Assembly (NCBI RefSeq): GCF_009938015.1
Contig: NZ_AP021884.1
Location: forward strand, 3,226,585-3,290,584
Direction: 5' to 3'
Length of the DNA: 64,000 nt
Source: Sulfuriferula plumbiphila
GTDB lineage: Bacteria; Pseudomonadota; Gammaproteobacteria; Burkholderiales; Sulfuriferulaceae
The notes under the pieces are model-generated. The model saw only the letters and a program-made list of their open reading frames with translations. It was not told the origin of the DNA and searched no databases. This document shows, in pieces, positions 1-12,480 of the stretch (within the stretch, counting starts at the first letter, position 1; the number at the start of each line of letters is the position of its first letter). The translations under genes were made by a program, and so were the position numbers.

Positions 1-834
1 AGCCTGCTTGCGCTGGCACGCGCTGCCCGGCCATTGCTGCCCGCCAGTCTCAAAACCAAGCTACCCGGCAAGCAGGCCGCCACCCCCCGCCCGCGCGCAC
101 GCCATGCGCGCCGCATGCTGGTTCTGGAAGGCTGCGTGCAAGCGGCGCTGGCGCCCAACATCAACGCAGCGGCGGCACGGCTGCTGGACAAGATCGGCAT
201 CACCCTGCTTGCAGCGGATAAAGCCGGATGCTGCGGTGCGGTCAGTTACCACCTCAACGCCCAAGGCGAAGGACTGGATTACATGCGCCGCAATATCGAC
301 GCCTGGTGGCCGCATATCGAGGCGGGGGCAGAAGCCATCGTGATGACCGCCTCCGGCTGCGGTGTCACAGTCAAAGAATATGGGCATTATCTGCAGCACG
401 ACCCAGCCTATGCCGCCAAAGCAGCGCGGGTGTCGGCCTTGACGCGCGATCTCAGCGAAATCGTGCTGGCCGAGGCGGAGGTGCTCAAAAGCCAGTTTGC
501 GCCGCTTCCCAAGCCACGCGCGCGCGTCGCCTTCCATGCCCCGTGCACGCTGCAGCACGGCCAAAAAATCACCGGCGTGGTGGAAGCCCTGCTCAGCGTG
601 GCCGGGTTTGAGGTGGTACCGGTCAGCGAGTCCAACCTGTGCTGCGGTTCGGCCGGCACCTATTCGATCTTGCAACCAGAAATTTCCAATCAGCTGCGCG
701 AGCGTAAACTTGGCCATTTGCAGGCGCGCCAGCCCGAAGTGATTGCAACTGCCAATATCGGCTGCCTGACGCATTTGCAATCCGGTACCGCCACGCCGGT
801 TCGGCACTGGATTGAACTGCTGGACGAAGTTTAG
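1..834 (+). CDS. glcF: Glycolate oxidase iron-sulfur subunit GlcF, 3' part
   Basis: The frame is open from the first base, so the gene starts outside the window and only the C-terminal part (about 277 residues) is present. Two CCG-type cysteine motifs are seen: LEGCVQ with AGCCGAVSYH, and HAPCTLQH with LCCGSAGTYS. These are the cysteine-rich repeats of GlcF and related subunits that serve 4Fe-4S or heterodisulfide-type electron transfer. In the family GlcF works with the flavin subunits GlcD and GlcE to oxidise glycolate to glyoxylate; in an autotroph this would fit salvage of phosphoglycolate. The N-terminal ferredoxin domain lies upstream, so a lactate-oxidase-type paralogue cannot be fully excluded. 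Confidence 0.88.
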   Translation, partial: SLLALARAARPLLPASLKTKLPGKQAATPRPRARHARRMLVLEGCVQAALAPNINAAAARLLDKIGITLLAADKAGCCGAVSYHLNAQGEGLDYMRRNIDAWWPHIEAGAEAIVMTASGCGVTVKEYGHYLQHDPAYAAKAARVSALTRDLSEIVLAEAEVLKSQFAPLPKPRARVAFHAPCTLQHGQKITGVVEALLSVAGFEVVPVSESNLCCGSAGTYSILQPEISNQLRERKLGHLQARQPEVIATANIGCLTHLQSGTATPVRHWIELLDEV

Positions 835-1019
835 GCCTACTTCAATGGCAAATAAATGTGCTCTGTTGCGGCGCCATTCCGACGCATTTCAGTCAGGCCT
901 GTCTTGGGCCAGCCAGTGAATGCCAAATCCCCCTGAACACGCGTGAATATTAGCGTTGCCTGATACCTGACGGGCGAGTAGAATTGGACTATTTCGCTCT
1001 AGATTTCGAGTTATCGCCA

Positions 1020-4000
1020 ATGGACAGACAAAGCTGGCTGGAGGGTACCCTCTACCGCCCCGATTTTGAACAGGACAGTTGCGGCTTCGGCCTGATGGCT
1101 CAGCTGGATGACCAGCCCAGCCACTGGCTGGTGCAGACGGCAATTTCATCGCTGGCCTGCCTGACCCATCGCGGCGCGGTGGCAGCGGATGGCAAATCCG
1201 GTGACGGCTGCGGTCTGCTGTTCAAGAAACCGGATGCATTTTTGCGCGCAGTTGCGACCGAATGCGGCTTCGATCTGGCGAAGCACTACGCTGCCGGCCT
1301 GGTGTTCCTGAATCAGGATGCAGCCCTTGCCGCCGCCGCGCGCGACACCCTCACCCGCGAGATGCAAGGCCAGGGATTGAGCGTGGCGGGCTACCGCCAG
1401 CTGCCCGTGGACGTTTCCGTGTGCGGTGAATACGCGCTCGCGACGCTGCCGCATTTCGAGCAGGTGTTCGTCAACTGCCCGGATTCGCTGGATGCAGAAA
1501 CCTTTGAGCGCAAACTCTACATCGCACGCCGCCGCACCGAAAAAGCACTGGCCGGCGACAAGACATTCTATATCCCCACCTTGTCCGGCAAAGTGATTCT
1601 GTACAAGGGCCTGGTGATGCCCGCCGCGCTGCCGGTGTTCTACCAGGATCTCAGCGACGAGCGCTTTACTTCTTCGCTGGCGGTGTACCACCAGCGCTTC
1701 TCCACCAACACCTGGCCGGAATGGCGTCTGGCGCAGCCGTTCCGCTACCTCGCTCACAATGGCGAGATCAACACCGTGCAGGGTAACCGCAACTGGTCGC
1801 TGGCGCGCGAGCGCAAGTTCGCCACAGCGCTGATCCCGAATATGGATGACGTGCGCCCCATCGTCGCCAGTAACGGCTCCGATTCGTACAGCATGGACAA
1901 CATGCTGGAAGGTCTGGTGATGGGCGGCGCGGGACTGTTCCGCTCGCTGCGCATGCTGATTCCGCCGGCATGGCAGAACGTGCCTTCGATGGACGCCGAC
2001 CTGCGCGCCTTTTACGAATACAACTCCATGCACATGGAACCGTGGGACGGCCCCGCCGGCGTGGTGCTGACCGACGGCCGCTACGGTGCCTGCCTGCTCG
2101 ACCGCAACGGCCTGCGCCCGGCGCGCTATGTGGTCACCAAAGACCGTCACTTCACCATCGCTTCGGAAATCGGCGTGTGGAACTACGCGCCGGAAGATGT
2201 GATACAGAAAGGCCGTATCAAGCCTGGCCAGATGATTGCCGCCGACCTGGAAACCGGCCGCATCCTGCTGCCTGAGGATATCGAGGCCGAACTCAAGTCC
2301 GCCCACCCGTACCGCGAATGGCTGAAAAACGCCCGGCACCTGGAGCTGGGCCTGGAGCAGGACGCCAACTGCCCGGTCATGGACAGCCCCAGCCTGGCGG
2401 TGTACCAGAAGCTGTTCAATGTCAGTTTCGAGGAACGCGACCAGATTCTGCGCGTGCTGGCCGAGGACGGCCAGGAAGCGGTCGGCTCGATGGGCGACGA
2501 CACGCCAATGGCCGTGCTGTCGCAGAAAGTGCGTTCGCCGTTTGACTACCTGCGCCAGCAGTTCGCCCAGGTCACCAACCCGCCGATCGACCCGATCCGC
2601 GAGGCGATTGTGATGTCGCTCAACACCTGCTTCGGCCCCGAGCGCAACCTGTTTGAGGAAACGCCACAGCATGCATACCGCCTGGAAGTGGCGTCGCCGG
2701 TGCTGTCGCATGACGCCTTCACCCACCTCACAACGCTCACCGACCCGGCATACCGGTCCATCACGCTGGAGCTGAGCTACGATCCGGCGCAGACCAGCCT
2801 CAAGGCCGCGCTGGAAAAGCTCGCCGCCGACGCGATTGCAGCGGTGCAGGCGGGCAACGTCATTGTGGTGCTGTCCGACCGCAGGATTGGCAGAACCCTG
2901 CTGCCGATCCATGCACTGTTTGCAGTAGGTGCGGTGCATCACGCGCTGATCGGTGCAGGCTTGCGCTGCGATTGCAACATCGTGGCGGAAACCGGCGCTG
3001 CGCGCGACCCGCACCAGATCGCCTGCCTGATCGGTTACGGCGCCACCGCGGTGTACCCCTATCTGGCCTACCAGGCCATTCTGGAGATGGTGAAAAGCGG
3101 AGAAATCGCGCTGCCGCCCGCCAAGGCGCTGGCCAACTACCGCAAGGGTACCGACAAGGGCCTGCTCAAGGTGCTGTCCAAGATGGGCATTTCCACCGTG
3201 GCGAGCTATCGCGGCGCGCAGTTGTTCGAGGGTGTCGGCATCCACGAGGAAGTCGTTGATCTGTGCCTGAAAGACACGGTGTCGCGCATTTCCGGCGCCA
3301 ATTTCGAGGACTTCGAGGAAGACCAGAAAAAACTCGCGCGTCTCGCCTTCAACCCGATGCGCCCGATCGGCCCGGGCGGCCTGCTTAAGTTCATCTTCGG
3401 CGAGGAGTTCCACGCCTACAACCCGGACGTGGTGATGCAGTTGCAAAGTGCAGTGAAGTCCGGCGATTACCAGAAATACAAGGAATACGCTGCGCTGGTA
3501 AACGGCCGCCAGGTCGCCATGCTGCGCGACCTGATGGGGTTGCGTGAAGACATACAGCCCATTCCGCTGGATGAAGTCGAGCCGGTGGAAAAAATCCTCA
3601 AGCGTTTCGACTCCGCCGGCATGTCGCTCGGCGCGCTCTCTCCCGAGGCGCACGAAGCGCTGGCGCAGGGCATGAACCGCATCGGCGGGCGTTCCAACTC
3701 CGGCGAAGGCGGCGAAGATCCGGTACGCTACGGCACGCTGAAAACATCCAAGATCAAGCAGGTGGCATCCGGCCGCTTCGGCGTGACTCCGCATTACCTG
3801 GTCAACGCCGAGGTATTGCAGATCAAGATTGCCCAGGGTGCCAAGCCCGGCGAGGGCGGTCAGCTGCCCGGCCACAAGGTGTCCGAAATGATTGCCCGGC
3901 TGCGCTGCGCCAAGCCCGGCATTTCACTGATTTCGCCACCGCCGCACCATGACATTTATTCCATCGAGGACCTGGCGCAGCTGATTTTCGACCTGAAGCA

Positions 4001-5465
4001 GGTCAACCCGCAGGCGCTGGTGTCGGTGAAGCTGGTGGCCGAACCCGGCGTCGGCACAGTCGCCGCCGGCGTGGCCAAGGCTTACGCCGACCTCATTACC
4101 ATTTCCGGCTATGATGGCGGCACCGGCGCCTCCCCGCTGACCAGCGTGAAATACGCCGGCACACCGTGGGAACTCGGGCTGACCGAAGCGCAACAGGTGC
4201 TGCGTGCCAACGGCCTGCGCGGGCGCGTGCGGGTGCAGACCGACGGCGGCCTGAAAACCGGCTACGATGTGGTGAAAGCCGCCATTCTCGGCGCCGAGTC
4301 GTTTGGTTTCGGCACCGCACCGATGATTGCACTGGGCTGCAAATATCTGCGCATCTGCCACCTCAACAACTGCGCCACCGGTGTCGCCACCCAGGACGAG
4401 CGCCTGCGCAAGCAGCACTTTGTCGGCCTGCCCGAAATGGTGGTCAATTTCTTCACCTTTGTCGCCCAGGAAACGCGCGAGTGGATGGCCAGGCTGGGTG
4501 TGCGCAGCATCGAAGAGCTGATCGGCCGCAACGATCTGCTCAAGCTCTCGCAAGGCGACACTGCGCGCCAGGGCAGGCTCAATCTGCAAACCCTGCTCAG
4601 CCAGGGCAGCATCCCGGACAGCGAACCGCGCTTCTGCGTGCAGCCGTCCAACCCGTCGTTCGACAAGGGCGAGCTGGCCGAGCAAATGGTCAAGGATGCG
4701 ACAGCGTGCATCCTTACCCGGACCCCGACCACGCTGGAATATGCGGTGCGCAATGTCAACCGCTCCATCGGCGCGCGCCTGTCCGGCGAAATCGCCCGTG
4801 CCCACGGCGCGGCAGGACTGCCCGAGGGCTGTCTGACGCTCAAGCTCAAAGGTTCGGCCGGGCAGAGCTTCGGCGTGTGGAACCACCGGGGCTTGCAGCT
4901 GCTGCTGGAAGGCGACGCCAACGACTATGTAGGCAAGGGCATGGCGGGTGGACGCATTGCCATCCAGCCACCGCACGGCTCCGGCTTCGTCGCCCACGAC
5001 GCCGTCATCATCGGCAATACCTGCCTGTACGGTGCCACTGGCGGCGAGCTGTACGCTGCCGGCATGGCCGGCGAGCGTTTCGCGGTCCGCAATTCCGGTG
5101 CCAACGCCGTGGTGGAAGGTGTGGGCGATCACTGCTGCGAATACATGACCGGCGGATGTGTGCTGGTGCTGGGCGATACCGGCCTTAACTTCGGCGCAGG
5201 CATGACCGGCGGTTTCGCCCTGGTCTACGATGCCAGCGACGGGTTCATGCACCGTTACAACAACGAGTTGATCGACATACACCGCATCAATACCGAGCCG
5301 ACCGCGGATTACCGCCATTTCCTCAGGCAACGCATCGAAACCCATGTACTGCACACCAATAGTGCGCGCGGGCGCTGGATGCTGGAGAACTTCGCCGGGG
5401 TAGTGGCGCGTTTCTGGCTGGTGAAGCCGAAGGCGGTTACGCTGGATTCTCTGCTGAAAGATTAA
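1020..5465 (+). CDS. gltB: Glutamate synthase large subunit (GOGAT alpha)
   Basis: A 1481-residue protein, the usual GltB length. The N-terminal class II glutamine amidotransferase domain begins at Cys21 (context QDSCGFG), which becomes the N-terminal nucleophile after propeptide removal. A central domain follows, then the FMN-binding synthase domain with the 3Fe-4S cysteines in [12 protein letters not shown], and the GXGXG C-terminal helix near residues 1290-1450. It transfers the glutamine amide nitrogen to 2-oxoglutarate, with electrons from GltD. I chose the ATG at 1020, which has GAG about eight bases upstream. An in-frame TTG at 984 would add 12 residues. gltD follows after 29 bases. 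Confidence 0.95.
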   Translation: MDRQSWLEGTLYRPDFEQDSCGFGLMAQLDDQPSHWLVQTAISSLACLTHRGAVAADGKSGDGCGLLFKKPDAFLRAVATECGFDLAKHYAAGLVFLNQDAALAAAARDTLTREMQGQGLSVAGYRQLPVDVSVCGEYALATLPHFEQVFVNCPDSLDAETFERKLYIARRRTEKALAGDKTFYIPTLSGKVILYKGLVMPAALPVFYQDLSDERFTSSLAVYHQRFSTNTWPEWRLAQPFRYLAHNGEINTVQGNRNWSLARERKFATALIPNMDDVRPIVASNGSDSYSMDNMLEGLVMGGAGLFRSLRMLIPPAWQNVPSMDADLRAFYEYNSMHMEPWDGPAGVVLTDGRYGACLLDRNGLRPARYVVTKDRHFTIASEIGVWNYAPEDVIQKGRIKPGQMIAADLETGRILLPEDIEAELKSAHPYREWLKNARHLELGLEQDANCPVMDSPSLAVYQKLFNVSFEERDQILRVLAEDGQEAVGSMGDDTPMAVLSQKVRSPFDYLRQQFAQVTNPPIDPIREAIVMSLNTCFGPERNLFEETPQHAYRLEVASPVLSHDAFTHLTTLTDPAYRSITLELSYDPAQTSLKAALEKLAADAIAAVQAGNVIVVLSDRRIGRTLLPIHALFAVGAVHHALIGAGLRCDCNIVAETGAARDPHQIACLIGYGATAVYPYLAYQAILEMVKSGEIALPPAKALANYRKGTDKGLLKVLSKMGISTVASYRGAQLFEGVGIHEEVVDLCLKDTVSRISGANFEDFEEDQKKLARLAFNPMRPIGPGGLLKFIFGEEFHAYNPDVVMQLQSAVKSGDYQKYKEYAALVNGRQVAMLRDLMGLREDIQPIPLDEVEPVEKILKRFDSAGMSLGALSPEAHEALAQGMNRIGGRSNSGEGGEDPVRYGTLKTSKIKQVASGRFGVTPHYLVNAEVLQIKIAQGAKPGEGGQLPGHKVSEMIARLRCAKPGISLISPPPHHDIYSIEDLAQLIFDLKQVNPQALVSVKLVAEPGVGTVAAGVAKAYADLITISGYDGGTGASPLTSVKYAGTPWELGLTEAQQVLRANGLRGRVRVQTDGGLKTGYDVVKAAILGAESFGFGTAPMIALGCKYLRICHLNNCATGVATQDERLRKQHFVGLPEMVVNFFTFVAQETREWMARLGVRSIEELIGRNDLLKLSQGDTARQGRLNLQTLLSQGSIPDSEPRFCVQPSNPSFDKGELAEQMVKDATACILTRTPTTLEYAVRNVNRSIGARLSGEIARAHGAAGLPEGCLTLKLKGSAGQSFGVWNHRGLQLLLEGDANDYVGKGMAGGRIAIQPPHGSGFVAHDAVIIGNTCLYGATGGELYAAGMAGERFAVRNSGANAVVEGVGDHCCEYMTGGCVLVLGDTGLNFGAGMTGGFALVYDASDGFMHRYNNELIDIHRINTEPTADYRHFLRQRIETHVLHTNSARGRWMLENFAGVVARFWLVKPKAVTLDSLLKD

Positions 5466-5491
5466 AACGGCCCTGTGCCCCACTGGAATAG

Positions 5492-6901
<1,410 letters not shown>

Positions 6902-6925
6902 GCCTGTTTAAAACCTAAATTCGCT

Positions 6926-7010
6926 TGCCACGGAGATCACGGAGGGCTCAGAGAAAACCCGGAAATTGTCGGTTCGCTTCTCTGTGTTCTCCGTGCCCTC
7001 CATGGCTAAC
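6926..7010. repeat. Dispersed inverted repeat, copy A (CCACGGAG family)
   Basis: The gltD-hemE gap holds a left arm with GCCACGGAGATCACGGAGG and a right arm with TCTCCGTG and CCTCCATGGCTA that pairs imperfectly with it. The same motif recurs near 21.7, 44.75 and 48.0 kb. The element fills nearly the whole gap and could fold as an RNA hairpin. It lacks a U-tract, so it is not a standard intrinsic terminator. Confidence 0.6.
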
Positions 7011-7033
7011 CAGTTCTTAAAGAAAAGCGCCCC

Positions 7034-8104
7034 ATGCCCAAGCTAAAAAACGATACCTTCCTGCGCGCCCTGCTGCGCGAACCCGTGGACTACACGCCGG
7101 TATGGCTGATGCGCCAGGCCGGGCGCTACCTGCCGGAATACAACCAGACCCGCGCCCGCGCCGGCGATTTCCTGTCGCTGTGCAAGAATCCCGACCTCGC
7201 CACCGAAGTCACGCTGCAACCGCTGGCGCGTTTTCCGCTGGACGCCGCCATCCTGTTTTCCGATATCCTCACCATTCCCGACGCAATGGGGCTGGGCTTA
7301 TACTTTGCCGAAGGTGAAGGCCCCAAGTTCGAGCGCCCACTGCGCGAGGAATGGGAAATCCGTGCACTCACCGCGCCTGATCCGGTCGAACACCTGGGCT
7401 ACGTAATCGACGCAGTCAGCCAGATCCGTCGCGCGCTGGACAACAGCGTGCCGCTGATCGGCTTTTCCGGCAGCCCGTTCACGCTGGCGTGCTACATGAT
7501 CGAAGGCCAGGGCGGCACTGACTTCGCCACTGTGAAGAAAATGCTCTACCAGCGTCCGGATCTGCTGCACCACATCCTCGCCACCAATGCGCGTGCGGCC
7601 ACCGACTATTTGAACGCCCAGATCGAAGCCGGCGCGCAGGCCGTGATGATTTTCGACACCTGGGGCGGCGTCCTGTCACACGCCGCTTATCACGAATTCT
7701 CGCTGCGCTACATGGCCGGGATCGTGTCCAATCTCAAGCGTGAACACGATGGCGCAAAAGTACCGGTCATCCTGTTTACCAAGGGCGGCGGCAACTGGCT
7801 GGAAGCCATGGCCGCCACCGGCTGCGACGCGCTGGGGCTGGACTGGACCGTGGATATTGGCAGCGCACGGACACGGGTGGGCGACCAGGTAGGGCTGCAG
7901 GGCAACCTCGACCCGGCCATACTGCTCAGCGACCCGGACACAGTGCGCATTGAAGTTGGCAAGGTATTAGCCAGTTATGGTCACGGCAACGGACATGTAT
8001 TCAATCTGGGTCATGGCATTTCCCAGTTCACACCACCGGAAAACGCAGCCGCACTGGCACATGCGGTGCATGAATTGAGCCGCCCTTACCACATTACCGG
8101 GTAA
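7034..8104 (+). CDS. hemE: Uroporphyrinogen decarboxylase
   Basis: 356 residues, full family length. The N-terminal signature [15 protein letters not shown] is the conserved HemE substrate-binding segment; [14 protein letters not shown] and [13 protein letters not shown] are further family blocks, and [16 protein letters not shown] closes the C-terminus. The cytoplasmic enzyme removes four acetate carboxyls from uroporphyrinogen III to give coproporphyrinogen III in haem synthesis. Haem supply fits the c-type cytochromes elsewhere in the window. hemE next to priA is a common betaproteobacterial order. Confidence 0.96.
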   Translation: MPKLKNDTFLRALLREPVDYTPVWLMRQAGRYLPEYNQTRARAGDFLSLCKNPDLATEVTLQPLARFPLDAAILFSDILTIPDAMGLGLYFAEGEGPKFERPLREEWEIRALTAPDPVEHLGYVIDAVSQIRRALDNSVPLIGFSGSPFTLACYMIEGQGGTDFATVKKMLYQRPDLLHHILATNARAATDYLNAQIEAGAQAVMIFDTWGGVLSHAAYHEFSLRYMAGIVSNLKREHDGAKVPVILFTKGGGNWLEAMAATGCDALGLDWTVDIGSARTRVGDQVGLQGNLDPAILLSDPDTVRIEVGKVLASYGHGNGHVFNLGHGISQFTPPENAAALAHAVHELSRPYHITG

Positions 8105-8450
8105 CGAAGGTAACGTGGAGAAAGGCATCATGCAGGTGCGGGCAATTAGAAAAGTCAATATCGAAGAATACTTATGCACAATAATTGAGCGTTCGTTTCC
8201 ATTTCTGAGCGTACTTGCTTGACTTGCAATAAAAACATATATCATATTGATTTGTAATGAATATTTATATTGCCGTTTTTTTACGCCGGAACTAAAAAGT
8301 CTTTAGCGTCATTGCCTTTGCAGGCTTACTAGAACTTTGCCCACAAAGTTATCCACAGATTGCGTGGATAACTCGATTTTCTCTGCGATGAGAATGTCTT
8401 AGCAACCAATTGCAGAATTCACCCGAGCAAACTGCGCTATCCTGCCTACC
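8105..8450. promoter_or_regulatory. hemE-priA intergenic region with DnaA-box-like sites
   Basis: A 346-bp region without a convincing gene. It has an AT-rich block at about 8222-8285, a TTATGCACA at 8172-8180, a perfect TTATCCACA at 8349-8357, and facing it CGTGGATAA at 8363-8371 (one base from the reverse box). This resembles a small DnaA-binding region next to an unwinding-prone segment. It may regulate priA or bind DnaA for another purpose; calling it the chromosomal origin would need skew data. Confidence 0.5.
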
Positions 8451-10649
8451 ATGCCCAGCGCCCCACCCATTGCCCAGATTGCACTGGATATACCGGTACC
8501 CCGGTTATTCGATTACCTGGCACCGGGGTTAACAAAAGCCGACATTGGCCAGCGCGTGCGCGTGCCGTTCGGACGCAAGGAGATGGTGGGTGTGGTCATG
8601 GGCCTGCTCCCGGACAGCAGCTACGCCCTACACAAATTAAAGCCGGTACTGGAAGTCTATCGTGATGCCCCGGCCCTATCGACCGAGCTGCTGCGACTGC
8701 TGAATTTCTGCAGCGATTACTACCATTACCCGCTCGGCGCTACGGTGATGGCCGCATTGCCCACGATCCTGCGCCGCTCGCAGCCAGTGCAAGTCAAACT
8801 TGCCAGCGCATGGCAACTCACAGCAGCCGGACTGACGCTGCGTACAGACGATTTGCCCGCCCGCGCACCTGCCCAGCGCGCACTGCTTGACCACATGCGG
8901 GACGGCCAGGCCCACCCCGGCACGGCATTGGCCGCAATCTGCCGCGGCTATCGCAGCATCGTGAAAGCCTGGGTCAGCCGCGGCTGGGCAGCGCAAATCA
9001 TCCAGCCCGCCACGCTGCACCCTCACCCTGCAGAGGCGGATGCGCCACCGCAACTCACCGCTGCACAACAGGATGCGGTGGCGCAGATCAGCGCGGCGTT
9101 TGCGCATTATCAGGCATTCCTGCTGCATGGCATTACCGGCAGCGGCAAGACCGAGGTTTATCTGCATCTGGTGGCGGCCGCACTGGCGCGTGGCGGGCAG
9201 GTATTGCTGCTGGTGCCGGAGATCAATCTCACGCCGCAGCTCACCGGCGTATTTCGCGCACGCTTTCCGCACATTGCAATCGCCACCCTGCATAGCGGCA
9301 TGGCAGAGGGCGAACGCCTCACGCACTGGCTGGCCGCCGCCGAGGGGCGCGCGCGCATCGTGCTGGGTACCCGGCTGGCGGTATTTGCCGCGTTGCCACA
9401 ACTGGCGCTGCTGATTGTGGACGAAGAGCATGACAGTTCTTTCCATCAGCAGGACGGCTTGCGCTATGCCGCACGCGATGTAGCCGTGGTACGCGCGCAG
9501 CAGCGTGGCGTGCCGGTGGTGCTCGGTTCAGCCACCCCGGCGCTGGAGACCTGGCACAATGCGCAGGGAGGCCGCTACACGCTCATCAGCCTTAATCAGC
9601 GTGCTATCGCCCACGCCCGCCTGCCCACTATCAGCCTGCTCGACACGCGCAGCTGCAAGCCCGATGAAGGATTGTCGGCCACCTTGCTGGCTGCCATTCG
9701 CAGCCGTCTCGACGCGGGACAACAGAGCCTGGTGTTCGTCAACCGGCGCGGTTATTCCCCCGCGCTGATGTGTTTTGAATGTGGCTGGAGCGCAGCATGC
9801 ACACGCTGTTCCGCCAAACTGGTGCTGCACCTGCGCGAGCACCAGCTGCGCTGCCACCACTGCGGCCATGTCGAACAGGTGGTGCACGCCTGCCCGGCAT
9901 GCGGCAACCTCGACCTCAAACCGGGCGGTTTTGGCACCCAGCGCATCGAAGACAGCCTCACCCGCCACTTCCCGCAAGCGCGCATCCTGCGGGTTGATCG
10001 CGACAGTACACGCAAAAAACACAGCTGGCCGGACATGCAGCGCGCCATACGCAAGGGCGCAGCCGATATCCTGGTTGGCACGCAGCTGCTGGCCAAGGGG
10101 CACGATTTTCCCAAGCTCACGCTGGTGGGGGTAATCAATGCCGACAGCGCCCTGTACAGCCCGGATTTTCGCGCTACCGAGCGCCTGTTCGCGCAACTCA
10201 TGCAGGTGGGCGGGCGCGCCGGGCGCGCCGGCGCAGCGGGTGAGGTATTGATACAGACGCAGTTCCCCGAGCACCATCTGTACCGCCTGCTGCAGCGCCA
10301 TGACTATGCCGGCTTTGCCGCGAGCCTGCTGGCTGAGCGCGCCGCTGCCGGGTTCCCGCCGTTCGTGCATCAGGCCGTACTGCGCGCGGAAGCAGGCAGG
10401 CTCGATACCGCGCTGGCTTTTTTGCACAAGGCACAATGCGCCGCACCGCACATGACCGGCGTCACCCTGTTCGACCCGACGCAGGCTGCCATGGCGCGCA
10501 AGGCCGGCGCAGAACGCGCCCTGCTGCTGGTGCAGTCGCCCACACGCAAAGTCCTGCAGGCTTTTTTAAGTGCCTGGATGCCGCAGCTATATGCACTCAA
10601 GGCGAATAACGTGCGCTGGAATCTGGATGTGGATCCGCTGGAGATATGA
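8451..10649 (+). CDS. priA: Primosomal protein N' (replication restart helicase PriA)
   Basis: 732 residues. An N-terminal DNA-binding domain is followed by a superfamily 2 helicase core: Walker A GITGSGKTE at residues 227-235 and the DEEH box at about residue 324. Eight cysteines, from CFECGW to CPACG (about residues 442-490), form the two zinc-binding sites typical of PriA between the helicase lobes. The conserved motif GGRAGRAG sits near residue 585. PriA recognises stalled or repaired forks and reloads the replisome through PriB/DnaT and DnaC. The upstream region contains DnaA-box-like sequences. Confidence 0.96.
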   Translation: MPSAPPIAQIALDIPVPRLFDYLAPGLTKADIGQRVRVPFGRKEMVGVVMGLLPDSSYALHKLKPVLEVYRDAPALSTELLRLLNFCSDYYHYPLGATVMAALPTILRRSQPVQVKLASAWQLTAAGLTLRTDDLPARAPAQRALLDHMRDGQAHPGTALAAICRGYRSIVKAWVSRGWAAQIIQPATLHPHPAEADAPPQLTAAQQDAVAQISAAFAHYQAFLLHGITGSGKTEVYLHLVAAALARGGQVLLLVPEINLTPQLTGVFRARFPHIAIATLHSGMAEGERLTHWLAAAEGRARIVLGTRLAVFAALPQLALLIVDEEHDSSFHQQDGLRYAARDVAVVRAQQRGVPVVLGSATPALETWHNAQGGRYTLISLNQRAIAHARLPTISLLDTRSCKPDEGLSATLLAAIRSRLDAGQQSLVFVNRRGYSPALMCFECGWSAACTRCSAKLVLHLREHQLRCHHCGHVEQVVHACPACGNLDLKPGGFGTQRIEDSLTRHFPQARILRVDRDSTRKKHSWPDMQRAIRKGAADILVGTQLLAKGHDFPKLTLVGVINADSALYSPDFRATERLFAQLMQVGGRAGRAGAAGEVLIQTQFPEHHLYRLLQRHDYAGFAASLLAERAAAGFPPFVHQAVLRAEAGRLDTALAFLHKAQCAAPHMTGVTLFDPTQAAMARKAGAERALLLVQSPTRKVLQAFLSAWMPQLYALKANNVRWNLDVDPLEI

Positions 10650-10709
10650 TGCCTACACGGCCATGCGGACAGGCAGCTATAATAGGCAACCTTTTTTGCA
10701 GATTGCACC

Positions 10710-12452
10710 ATGAGCGCCCCTTACACCGAAATCAAACCGCACCTGATCGCGCTGTTCCGCGCAGCCATTGCCGCTGCGCTGCCCGAGGCAGGTGATGCGC
10801 CAGTAGAAATCGAACATCCGCGCGACGCTGCGCACGGCGACTACGCCTGCAGCGTGGCGATGAAACTGGCCAAAACCTTGCGCCGCAACCCGCGCGAACT
10901 GGCGCTGGTCATCCAGGCTGCTCTGCCTGCCTCGCCGCTAGTGGACAAAACCGAAATCGCCGGCGCCGGCTTCATCAATGTGTTTTTGCAGCCGGCCGCC
11001 TACCAGCAGATCGTGCCGCACATCTTTGCTCAGGGCGACAGCTTTGGTAATAGCCGCAGCGGCAACGGCAAACGGGTGCAGGTGGAATTCGTCTCGGCCA
11101 ATCCCACCGGGCCGCTGCATGTCGGACACGGGCGCGGCGCGGCCTACGGCGCCAGCCTCGCCAATGTGCTGGCCGCCGCCGGATATGACGTGGCGCGCGA
11201 GTACTACGTCAACGATGCCGGACGCCAGATGGACATCCTGGCGCTCTCCACCTGGCTGCGCTATCTCGAATTATGCGGCATCCAGCTACCTTTCCCGGGC
11301 AATGCCTATCAGGGCGATTACGTACGCGGCATGGCGCAAATGATGTTTGATGCGCACGCCGACCGCTACGTGCATGAGCCGTGGCGCGTGCTTGATGGCG
11401 CGCCTGATTTCGCAACCGCACCCGACGCGCATCTGGATCAGCTGATCGCCAATGCCAAAATGCTGCTGGGCGCCGATTACGCTTATGTGCACGACCTGGT
11501 GCTCACCGAGCAACTCGGCGACTGCCGCAACGACCTGCTGGAATTCGGTGTCGAATTCGACCAGTGGTTCTCCGAGCAATCCCTGTACGATTCCGGCATC
11601 GTGCAGCGCACGCTGGCGCTGCTGGAAAAAAACGGTCACATCTACACGCAGGACGGCGCCAAGTGGTTCCGTTCCACCCGCTTCGGCGATGAAAAAGACC
11701 GCGTGGTACAGCGCGAAAATGGCCAGTACACCTATTTTGCTTCGGATATTGCCTACCACCTCAACAAGCTGGAGCGCGGCTTCGACTGGCTCATTGACGT
11801 GTGGGGTGCCGATCACCACGGCTATATTGCGCGCGTGACCGGTGCATTGCAGGCACTGGGACTTTGCGCCGACAAACTCAGCGTGGCGCTGGTGCAGTTC
11901 GCTGTGCTCTATCGCAACGGACAGAAAGCGGCGATGTCCACGCGTTCGGGCGAATTCGTCACCCTGCGTGAGTTGCGGCACGAAGTCGGCAACGACGCGG
12001 CACGTTTCTTCTATGTGCTGCGCAAGTCCGACCAGCACCTGGATTTCGACCTGGATCTGGCCAAGTCACAAACCAGCGACAACCCGGTCTACTACATCCA
12101 GTACGCCCATGCGCGCATCTGCAGCGTGCTGGCGCAATGGGGCGGTGATCCGGCACTCCTGGCAGACGCTGACTGCACCCCGCTCACCAGCGTTTATGAA
12201 CTCGACCTTCTGCACCGCCTCGCCGAATACCCTGGGGTGGTGGACATGGCCGCACGCGAACTGGCACCGCACGCGATTGCCTACGCCCTCAAAGACATCG
12301 CTGGCGCCCTGCATGCCTATTACAATGCCGAGCAGTTTCTGGTCGACGACAAAGCCATGCGCCATGCGCGACTCGCCCTCATCACCGCCACCCGCCATGC
12401 ATTGCGCCATGGCCTCACGCTGCTGGGTGTAAGCTGCCCGGACAAAATGTAA
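10710..12452 (+). CDS. argS: Arginyl-tRNA synthetase
   Basis: 580 residues, class I synthetase. The N-terminal Add-1 domain recognises the tRNA D-loop; the HIGH signature appears as HVGHGRG from residue 137. The region KAAMSTRSGEF occupies the place of the KMSKS loop, which is degenerate in many ArgRS. The C-terminal anticodon-binding helical domain is complete. A TATAAT-like hexamer lies at 10678-10683, about 27 bases before the ATG, so the gene may have its own promoter. It is followed closely by the SPOR protein and dsbA. Confidence 0.96.
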   Translation: MSAPYTEIKPHLIALFRAAIAAALPEAGDAPVEIEHPRDAAHGDYACSVAMKLAKTLRRNPRELALVIQAALPASPLVDKTEIAGAGFINVFLQPAAYQQIVPHIFAQGDSFGNSRSGNGKRVQVEFVSANPTGPLHVGHGRGAAYGASLANVLAAAGYDVAREYYVNDAGRQMDILALSTWLRYLELCGIQLPFPGNAYQGDYVRGMAQMMFDAHADRYVHEPWRVLDGAPDFATAPDAHLDQLIANAKMLLGADYAYVHDLVLTEQLGDCRNDLLEFGVEFDQWFSEQSLYDSGIVQRTLALLEKNGHIYTQDGAKWFRSTRFGDEKDRVVQRENGQYTYFASDIAYHLNKLERGFDWLIDVWGADHHGYIARVTGALQALGLCADKLSVALVQFAVLYRNGQKAAMSTRSGEFVTLRELRHEVGNDAARFFYVLRKSDQHLDFDLDLAKSQTSDNPVYYIQYAHARICSVLAQWGGDPALLADADCTPLTSVYELDLLHRLAEYPGVVDMAARELAPHAIAYALKDIAGALHAYYNAEQFLVDDKAMRHARLALITATRHALRHGLTLLGVSCPDKM

Positions 12453-12480
12453 GCAACACCCAATAAGGACTCCACACCCC

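Noticed and set aside
1146-3875. 909-codon open frame antisense to gltB
   Set aside because: Arises from GC-rich codon bias opposite a highly conserved gene; the product has no recognisable domain and gltB is certain.
3924-5483. 519-codon open frame antisense to gltB
   Set aside because: Same reason; low-complexity composition with no known motif.
7967-8245. 92-codon minus-strand frame across the end of hemE
   Set aside because: Mostly inside hemE and the AT-rich region; no start signal.
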